DNA from: Bacillus zhangzhouensis
Lineage (GTDB): Bacteria; Bacillota; Bacilli; Bacillales; Bacillaceae
Direction of reading: 5' to 3'
DNA length: 64,000 bases
Assembly: GCA_025809375.1 (NCBI GenBank)
Contig: CP099514.1
Coordinates: 1,426,001 to 1,490,000 of the forward strand
Made by a program: the position numbers and the translations under genes. Position 1 is the first letter of the stretch; every line of letters starts with the position of its first letter. Under the pieces are notes generated by a model that worked only from the letters and a program-made list of their open reading frames with translations, was not told the DNA's origin and made no database searches. Positions 58,530-64,000 of the stretch are shown here, piece after piece.

Positions 58530-59780
58530 TTGAAGTCAGAGAGAAAAGCAGAAATTATTGCAGTCGGTTCCGAACTATTGCTAGGGCAAATTACGAATAC
58601 GAATGCACAATTCATCAGCAAACAACTAGCTGAAATGGGTGTGAATGTTTATTACCACACAGCAGTTGGTGACAATCCAGAGCGTTTAAAACAGGCCATT
58701 CAGGTGGCGCAAAAAAGATCTAATTTTATTATCTTCTCAGGTGGTCTAGGACCAACCAAAGATGACTTAACAAAAGAAACGATTGCGAGCACGCTTGGTA
58801 AAGAACTTGTACTAAATGAAGAAGCATTTGAATCGATTCAAGACTACTTTCTAAAGACTGGCCGCGTTATGTCACCGAACAACCGTAAGCAGGCACTCGT
58901 TCTAGAAGGATCTGATGTGCTCGTGAACCGTTTCGGGATGGCCCCAGGCATGTTTGTTCAAAAAGACGATACGTTTTATCTGCTTCTTCCTGGACCGCCA
59001 AGTGAATTGCACCCGATGTTTGAAAACGAGGCAAAGCCGCTGATTTCTGAGAAGCTTGGCTTAAAGGAAAAAATCGTGTCTGTTGTTCTGCGCTTCTTCG
59101 GAATCGGTGAGTCGCAGCTTGAAACAGACCTAGAAGATTTAATTGATGCTCAAACCAACCCGACGATTGCACCACTTGCATCTGATGGTGAAGTGACGTT
59201 AAGGCTAACTGCTAAGCATGAAGATGAAAAAGAAACAGAGCGGCTGTTAAAAGAAACAGAAGCGCAAATTTTAGCGCGGGTAGGTGAGTATTTCTACGGA
59301 TATGGGGATACATCACTTGTCCGCGAAGCGTCCAAAGCCTTGCATGAGCACGGAAAAACAGTAGCAGCAGCAGAAAGCCTGACTGGCGGAATGTTCTCCG
59401 AATGGCTGACAGATCTGGAAGGGGCATCCTCCATTTTGAACGGAAGTGTGGTTTGTTATACAAACCAAGTAAAACAGCAGGTACTTGGCTGCCGGGAAGA
59501 AACATTGTCTTCCCACGGGGCTGTCAGCAAAGAGTGTGCTTTAGAGCTTGCTGAAGGTGTGAGAAAGCTGACCGGAAGTGATATTGGCATTAGCTTTACG
59601 GGTGTAGCAGGCCCTGATACCCAAGAGGGTCAACCTGTTGGAAAAGTGTTCATTGGACTATCGGCAAAAGACCAGACGGATGTGTTTGAATGGATGTTTA
59701 CAGGCAGCCGGTCGGGTATTCGAAAGCGCGCTGTGAAATATGGTCTGCATCACTTACTCAACTTATTAAAAGAGAGTTAA
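58530..59780 (+). CDS. cinA: CinA: NMN deamidase / ADP-ribose pyrophosphatase, competence-damage protein
   Basis: Two-domain protein for pyridine-nucleotide salvage, traditionally called competence-damage inducible and co-expressed with recA. TTG 58530 has AAAAAGGA 10 bases upstream and gives 416 residues, the B. subtilis length; GTG 58521 is too close to that site. N-terminal MoCF/COG1058 domain ([37 protein letters not shown]). C-terminal amidohydrolase domain ([17 protein letters not shown] with Ser-x-x-Gly-Gly; [18 protein letters not shown]). Confidence 0.95.
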   Translation: MKSERKAEIIAVGSELLLGQITNTNAQFISKQLAEMGVNVYYHTAVGDNPERLKQAIQVAQKRSNFIIFSGGLGPTKDDLTKETIASTLGKELVLNEEAFESIQDYFLKTGRVMSPNNRKQALVLEGSDVLVNRFGMAPGMFVQKDDTFYLLLPGPPSELHPMFENEAKPLISEKLGLKEKIVSVVLRFFGIGESQLETDLEDLIDAQTNPTIAPLASDGEVTLRLTAKHEDEKETERLLKETEAQILARVGEYFYGYGDTSLVREASKALHEHGKTVAAAESLTGGMFSEWLTDLEGASSILNGSVVCYTNQVKQQVLGCREETLSSHGAVSKECALELAEGVRKLTGSDIGISFTGVAGPDTQEGQPVGKVFIGLSAKDQTDVFEWMFTGSRSGIRKRAVKYGLHHLLNLLKES

Positions 59781-59784
59781 TTTT

Positions 59785-59826
59785 GCTTTTTATTAGGTTT
59801 ACTCCTTTATAAAAGCGCATTTTTTC
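59785..59826 (+). terminator. weak terminator after cinA
   Basis: GCTTTTTAT (59785-59793) pairs imperfectly with ATAAAAGC (59809-59816) followed by GCATTTTTT. Confidence 0.45.
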
Positions 59827-59870
59827 TAATAGAAACCACTCTTTTCTTAAAAATTCGGCCAAGAAAAAAT

Positions 59871-59884
59871 CGAATATGTGTTCG
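59871..59884 (+). promoter_or_regulatory. LexA (SOS) box of recA
   Basis: CGAATATGTGTTCG fits the Gram-positive SOS box CGAAC-n4-GTTCG with one deviation and differs by one base from the B. subtilis recA box. It sits just upstream of the -35. Confidence 0.9.
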
Positions 59885-59892
59885 TTTTTTTC

Positions 59893-59921
59893 TTGGCAAA
59901 TGACGTCAAACAAGGTATAGT
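59893..59921 (+). promoter_or_regulatory. sigma-A promoter of recA
   Basis: TTGGCA (59893-59898) and TATAGT (59916-59921), 17-bp spacer, adjacent to the LexA box. Confidence 0.8.
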
Positions 59922-59957
59922 ATAGATAGTGGAATTGATAAAGGAGGAAACAATAGA

Positions 59958-61001
59958 ATGAGTGATCGTCAAGCAGCCTTAGATATGGCTCTTAAACAAA
60001 TAGAAAAACAGTTTGGTAAAGGCTCTATTATGAAACTAGGAGAGCAAACAGATACACATATTTCAACAGTACCTAGTGGTTCGTTAGCACTTGATACTGC
60101 GCTTGGAATAGGCGGATATCCCCGCGGCCGTATTATTGAAGTATATGGTCCAGAGAGTTCTGGTAAAACGACAGTAGCCCTTCATGCCATTGCTGAAGTT
60201 CAGCAGCAGGGAGGACAAGCTGCATTTATTGATGCAGAGCATGCACTCGATCCAGTTTACGCTCAAAAACTAGGGGTCAACATTGATGAACTGTTACTTT
60301 CACAGCCGGATACCGGAGAGCAAGCACTTGAAATTGCAGAAGCTCTTGTCCGAAGCGGGGCAGTTGATATTGTTGTTATTGACTCTGTAGCTGCTCTTGT
60401 ACCAAAAGCAGAAATTGAAGGAGACATGGGTGATTCACACGTTGGTCTTCAAGCACGTTTGATGTCCCAAGCACTTCGTAAACTATCAGGTGCCATCAAC
60501 AAATCAAAAACAATTGCCATTTTTATTAACCAAATTCGTGAAAAAGTTGGGGTCATGTTCGGTAACCCTGAAACAACCCCTGGTGGACGTGCGCTGAAGT
60601 TCTACTCGTCTGTTCGTTTAGAAGTGCGCCGTGCTGAACAGCTGAAACAAGGCAATGATATTATGGGGAATAAAACGAGAATTAAGGTGGTCAAAAACAA
60701 AGTAGCACCGCCATTCCGTATTGCGGAAGTAGACATTATGTATGGTGAAGGGATTTCAAAAGAGGGAGAAATCATCGACCTTGGAAGCGAACTAGATATC
60801 GTACAAAAGAGCGGTGCTTGGTATTCTTACCAAGAGGAACGTCTTGGGCAAGGCCGTGAAAATGCGAAACAGTTCCTAAAAGAAAATAAAGATATCCTTC
60901 TCATGATTCAAGAACAAATTAGAGAACACTACGGTTTGGATACAAACGGAGTGAAAGCAGTTGAAGAAGAAGGACAAGAAGAATTGGAGTTTAATGACTA
61001 A
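59958..61001 (+). CDS. recA: Recombinase RecA
   Basis: ATP-dependent strand exchange protein and co-protease for LexA cleavage. The 347-residue product has Walker A G64-PESSGK-T71, Walker [17 protein letters not shown]1 [19 protein letters not shown] and L2 [23 protein letters not shown]. It ends in an acidic tail ([12 protein letters not shown]). Start ATG 59958 follows AAAGGAGGAAACAATAG. SOS-induced through the upstream LexA box. It is followed by a strong terminator. In B. subtilis pbpX lies next; here the next gene is rny. Confidence 0.99.
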   Translation: MSDRQAALDMALKQIEKQFGKGSIMKLGEQTDTHISTVPSGSLALDTALGIGGYPRGRIIEVYGPESSGKTTVALHAIAEVQQQGGQAAFIDAEHALDPVYAQKLGVNIDELLLSQPDTGEQALEIAEALVRSGAVDIVVIDSVAALVPKAEIEGDMGDSHVGLQARLMSQALRKLSGAINKSKTIAIFINQIREKVGVMFGNPETTPGGRALKFYSSVRLEVRRAEQLKQGNDIMGNKTRIKVVKNKVAPPFRIAEVDIMYGEGISKEGEIIDLGSELDIVQKSGAWYSYQEERLGQGRENAKQFLKENKDILLMIQEQIREHYGLDTNGVKAVEEEGQEELEFND

Positions 61002-61028
61002 AAGACGCTGAAAAGCGTCTTTTTTTTA
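61000..61028 (+). terminator. terminator after recA
   Basis: AAAGACGC (61001-61008) pairs with GCGTCTTT (61015-61022) and is followed by a run of Ts. Confidence 0.9.
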
Positions 61029-61103
61029 CATTTACATGACAGCTGGCAGGTCAAAAGTTCTGTCTTTGCTTGTAATAACGACTTACGCCTCAGTCTGACT
61101 AGC

Positions 61104-61132
61104 TTGACAAGTATTTCCGACACAATTACAAT
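61104..61132 (+). promoter_or_regulatory. sigma-A promoter of rny
   Basis: Perfect TTGACA (61104-61109) and TACAAT (61127-61132), 17-bp spacer. It leaves a leader of about 160 nt. Confidence 0.75.
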
Positions 61133-61138
61133 GGGAAT

Positions 61139-61290
61139 GTATCACTTGTTTTTCTTAACATGATTGATAACTAATTTAAACTTGACAAGGGCAGTGAGGA
61201 TCTCATTCCCTGTGAAGGCCCTGTATGTTGAGACACAAAACAATGTACATGCCGACACTTTATTTGTAAAACCAAGTTCATAGCAAGAGG
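61139..61290 (+). other. rny 5' leader with structured segment
   Basis: The leader contains nested complementary segments: AGGGC (61188-61192) with GCCCT (61218-61222) around GTGAG-GAT-CTCAT (61194-61206). A second TTGACA (61182-61187) has no matching -10. No ORF with a ribosome site is present. Long leaders fit genes for RNases that control their own mRNA; that link is inference. Confidence 0.4.
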
Positions 61291-61300
61291 AGGTGAAAAT

Positions 61301-62863
61301 ATGTCGCCTACGATATTTACGATCATCTCCATTTTGCTGAGCCTAATCTGTTTAGTTGTTGGCTACTTTGTTCGTAAAACCATTGCAGAAGCAAAAATAT
61401 CCGGCGCAAGAAACATGGCCGAACAAATTGTTGAGGATGCAAAGCGTGATGCGGAAGCATTGAAGAAAGAAGCCCTCTTGGAAGCGAAAGATGAAATTCA
61501 TTCGTTTCGTGTAGAGGCGGAGCAAGAAGTTCGTGAAAGACGAAATGAGCTTCAAAGACAAGAAAACCGTTTACTTCAAAAAGAGGAAAATCTTGATCGC
61601 AAAGACGAATCTTTAGATAAACGGGAGTCCCTGTTGGAGAAGAGAGATCATTCTCTGAATGAACGACAACAACATATTGAAGAGATGGAAAGCAAAGTGG
61701 ATGATATGATTCGTTTGCAGAAAGCCGAGTTGGAACGCATTTCAAGTCTAACTCGAGATGAAGCGAAACAAATCATTCTGGATCAAGTTGAAAATGAGCT
61801 TTCCCACGACATTGCAGTCATGACGAAAGAATCTGAAAACCGAGCGAAAGAAGAGGCTGACAAAAAGGCGAAAAACATTCTTTCACTTGCGTTACAGCGT
61901 TGTGCAGCTGATCATGTGGCTGAAACAACGGTATCTGTAGTCAATCTTCCAAATGATGAAATGAAAGGTCGTATTATCGGACGTGAAGGACGAAATATCC
62001 GTACGTTAGAAACGTTAACAGGTATTGACTTGATCATAGATGATACACCTGAAGCTGTCATACTATCGGGCTTTGATCCGATTAGACGTGAAACAGCGAG
62101 GATAGCTCTGGACAAGCTAGTCCAGGATGGCCGCATTCATCCTGCACGAATTGAAGAAATGGTGGAAAAATCACGCCGTGAAGTCGATGATTATATCCGC
62201 GAGATGGGTGAGCAAACGACATTCGAAGTCGGAGTTCACGGTCTGCATCCGGATCTTATCAAAATTCTCGGCCGCTTAAAATTCCGTACAAGTTATGGAC
62301 AAAATGTCCTGAAGCATTCAATTGAGGTTGCACATCTTGCAGGTCTCATGGCTTCAGAGCTTGGAGAAGATGCGAAGCTTGCAAAACGAGCAGGTCTTCT
62401 GCATGACATTGGAAAAGCCATTGATCATGAAGTAGAAGGAAGCCACGTAGAAATTGGCGTTGAGCTTGCGACGAAATATAAAGAGCATCCTGTTGTTATC
62501 AACAGTATTGCCTCTCACCACGGTGATCAAGAACCGACATCTATTATTGCTGTTCTTGTTGCGGCAGCTGATGCATTATCTGCAGCACGCCCTGGTGCAA
62601 GAAGTGAGACGCTTGAAAATTACATTCGGAGACTTGAGAAATTAGAAGATATCTCTGAATCTTATGAAGGTGTTGAAAAATCGTTTGCGATACAGGCTGG
62701 ACGTGAAGTACGTATTATGGTGAAGCCAGATTCAATTAATGATCTTGAAGCTCACCGTCTAGCAAGGGATATTCGTAAGCGAATTGAGGACGAGCTCGAT
62801 TACCCTGGTCACATTAAAGTGACGGTCATTCGAGAAACTCGCGCAGTAGAGTATGCAAAATAG
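61301..62863 (+). CDS. rny: Ribonuclease Y
   Basis: Membrane-anchored endoribonuclease that initiates mRNA decay in Bacillus. The 520-residue product (B. subtilis length) has an N-terminal anchor ([20 protein letters not shown]), a long charged coiled coil (about 30-195) and a KH domain ([28 protein letters not shown], about 215-245). The HD domain follows ([22 protein letters not shown], about 365-388; SIASHHGD). Start ATG 61301 follows AAGAGGAGGTGAAAAT. Terminator follows. Confidence 0.98.
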   Translation: MSPTIFTIISILLSLICLVVGYFVRKTIAEAKISGARNMAEQIVEDAKRDAEALKKEALLEAKDEIHSFRVEAEQEVRERRNELQRQENRLLQKEENLDRKDESLDKRESLLEKRDHSLNERQQHIEEMESKVDDMIRLQKAELERISSLTRDEAKQIILDQVENELSHDIAVMTKESENRAKEEADKKAKNILSLALQRCAADHVAETTVSVVNLPNDEMKGRIIGREGRNIRTLETLTGIDLIIDDTPEAVILSGFDPIRRETARIALDKLVQDGRIHPARIEEMVEKSRREVDDYIREMGEQTTFEVGVHGLHPDLIKILGRLKFRTSYGQNVLKHSIEVAHLAGLMASELGEDAKLAKRAGLLHDIGKAIDHEVEGSHVEIGVELATKYKEHPVVINSIASHHGDQEPTSIIAVLVAAADALSAARPGARSETLENYIRRLEKLEDISESYEGVEKSFAIQAGREVRIMVKPDSINDLEAHRLARDIRKRIEDELDYPGHIKVTVIRETRAVEYAK

Positions 62864-62895
62864 AGCGGTGCGCTTAGCGCCGCTTTATTTTTTTG
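62864..62895 (+). terminator. terminator after rny
   Basis: AGCGGTGCGC (62864-62873) pairs with GCGCCGCT (62877-62884) with one bulge and is followed by TTATTTTTTT. Confidence 0.85.
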
Positions 62896-62952
62896 TGTAA
62901 ATATGCAACACTAATAAGAAGATCAATTTATAAGAGAAAGGGTCAAAAGCGC

Positions 62953-63747
62953 ATGAAAATATTATTTGTTGGAGATATCGTCGGTTCACCTGGCAGAGAC
63001 ACACTAAAAGAATACTTGCCAAAACTGAAGAAAAAATATCAGCCGCACTTTACCATTGTCAACGGAGAAAATGCTGCTCACGGGAAAGGTCTGACTGAAA
63101 AAATCTATCATGAGCTGCTGCAAGCAGGAGCTGATGTGCTCACAATGGGCAACCATACATGGGATAAAAGAGACATTTTCGATTTTATCGATGACGCAGC
63201 TAATATGGTCCGTCCTGCTAACTTCCCAGAAGGCACACCTGGAAAAGGTCTCATGTTTATTCAAAAACAAGGAAAAGAATTAGCTGTCATCAACCTGCAA
63301 GGACGTACGTTTTTACCGCCAATTGACTGCCCATTTCAAAAAGTAGATGAATTAATTGCGGAAGCATCCAAACGGACACCGTTTATTTTCATTGACTTTC
63401 ATGGTGAAGCCACAAGTGAAAAGCAAGCGATGGGCTGGTATACAGACGGCCGTGCATCGTGTGTCGTTGGAACGCATACACATGTTCAAACAGCAGATAA
63501 CCGCGTATTGCCAAAAGGAACTGCGTATATTTCAGATGTCGGGATGACAGGACCTTATGATGGCATTTTAGGTGTTGACCGAGAAACGATTATGAAACGA
63601 TTCAAAACAAGTCTCCCAGTCCGTTTTGAAATTGCAGAAGGCCGCACGACGTTAAGTGCAGTAATCGTAGAAATTGACGAACAGTCGAAAAAAGCTGTCA
63701 AAATTGATCGAATTTTGATAAATGATGACCATATTTTCTTTGAATAA
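62953..63747 (+). CDS. ymdB: Metallophosphoesterase YmdB
   Basis: 2',3'-cyclic nucleotide phosphodiesterase that controls the switch between motility and biofilm in B. subtilis. ATG 62953 (MKILFVGDIVGSPGRDTLKEYL) gives 264 residues, as in B. subtilis. Upstream in-frame ATG 62893 lies in the rny terminator. Metal-binding motifs: GDIVGSPGRD, VNGENAAHGKG, GNHTWDKRDI, IDFHGEATSEK and GTHTHVQTADNR. It sits with rny, with which its function is linked. Confidence 0.96.
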   Translation: MKILFVGDIVGSPGRDTLKEYLPKLKKKYQPHFTIVNGENAAHGKGLTEKIYHELLQAGADVLTMGNHTWDKRDIFDFIDDAANMVRPANFPEGTPGKGLMFIQKQGKELAVINLQGRTFLPPIDCPFQKVDELIAEASKRTPFIFIDFHGEATSEKQAMGWYTDGRASCVVGTHTHVQTADNRVLPKGTAYISDVGMTGPYDGILGVDRETIMKRFKTSLPVRFEIAEGRTTLSAVIVEIDEQSKKAVKIDRILINDDHIFFE

Positions 63748-63788
63748 ATTTTCACATATTTATTTCAGAAAAATATTAATCAGAAAGA
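63116..63788 (+). promoter_or_regulatory. candidate sigma-H promoter of spoVS (63788-63816)
   Basis: AAGGAATAT (63788-63796) and GAATAT (63811-63816) resemble the sigma-H elements RnAGGAAwww and RnnGAATww with about 11 bp between blocks. spoVS is sigma-H dependent in B. subtilis. The remaining gap 63748-63948 shows no gene. The element spans 63788 to 63816. Confidence 0.6.
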
Positions 63789-63948
63789 AGGAATATGCGC
63801 CCTCTATCGTGAATATAGTAAAAATGGTAGGTAGCCTGCTATTTTTGAAAAACATTTGGGGATGGATTTTCAAAAAATTAGCATCATCTAACAAAGATTG
63901 TTCTAATGAACACTCACTTATCCATTGTAAATTTAAGGGGGAGCAGAA

Positions 63949-64000
63949 ATGGAAATTTTAAAAGTTTCAGCAAAGTCAAATCCGAATTCAGTAGCAGGAG
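63949..64000 (+). CDS. spoVS: Stage V sporulation protein S, N-terminal fragment
   Basis: The window ends 52 bases into the gene. MEILKVSAKSNPNSVAG is the nearly invariant N-terminus of SpoVS (about 86 residues in B. subtilis), an Alba-like protein needed for spore coat and septation timing. Start ATG 63949 follows AAGGGGGAGCAGAA. Order rny-ymdB-spoVS is conserved. Confidence 0.95.
   Translation, partial: MEILKVSAKSNPNSVAG

Noticed and set aside
61323-61745. Minus-strand ORF of 140 codons inside rny
   Set aside because: Antisense to the coiled-coil region, where biased codons leave long open frames.
63722-63961. 79-codon ORF between ymdB and spoVS
   Set aside because: It starts inside ymdB without a ribosome site and overlaps the spoVS promoter and start.

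Overview
The window is chromosomal DNA of a low-GC Gram-positive spore former. Gene order from the end of swrB through rpsB-tsf-pyrH-frr-uppS-cdsA-dxr-rasP-proS-polC, rimP-nusA-rnpM-ylxQ-infB-ylxP-rbfA-truB-ribC-rpsO-pnpA, and on to recA-rny-ymdB-spoVS is that of the Bacillus subtilis core, and protein lengths match B. subtilis almost residue for residue. The divergence, together with a cellulase/mannanase block between polC and rimP, suggests a member of the Bacillus pumilus group. That species-level placement is inference, not proof.

Layout. 1-13833: end of the motility operon (swrB), translation and nucleotide genes (rpsB, tsf, pyrH, frr), isoprenoid and phospholipid genes (uppS, cdsA, dxr), the intramembrane protease rasP, proS and polC. 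The proS gene is interrupted by two compensating indels. 13834-19586: accessory carbohydrate island with a GH9 cellulase (CBM3c-like C-terminus), a GH48 cellobiohydrolase and a GH5 beta-mannanase. Only the mannanase has a recognisable signal peptide. 19587-29516: the rimP-nusA-infB translation/transcription operon, rpsO and pnpA. 29517-37420: ylxY, the M16 protease mlpA, ymxH, dipicolinate synthase (spoVFAB) and the aspartate pathway (asd, dapG, dapA). 37421-42820: rnjB, tepA, ylzJ and spoIIIE. 42821-57855: the ymf region (ymfC, ymfD, ymfF, ymfH, ymfI, ymfJ, ymfK, rodZ). Two large RND/MMPL exporters of the YdgH type interrupt it, one on each side of the ymfF-ymfH protease pair; the second is co-transcribed with a MarR regulator. 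57856-64000: pgsA, cinA, recA with a LexA box, rny, ymdB and the first 52 bases of spoVS.

How the genes work together. Most of the window is housekeeping: ribosome assembly and initiation, RNA turnover (PNPase, RNase J2, RNase Y), envelope precursor synthesis, replication and DNA repair. A sporulation layer runs through it (dpaAB, spoIIIE, ymxH, spoVS, with candidate sigma-K, sigma-E and sigma-H promoters). Asd-DapG-DapA feed dihydrodipicolinate to DpaAB for spore dipicolinate and to lysine/peptidoglycan synthesis. The two accessory insertions are the plant-polysaccharide island and the MarR-MMPL system. Both MMPL promoters carry the same TAGTT-A-AACT dyad over the -10 element, which suggests one regulator controls two exporters about 6 kb apart.

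All genes found are on the plus strand. No tRNA, rRNA, CRISPR array, insertion sequence or prophage was seen.
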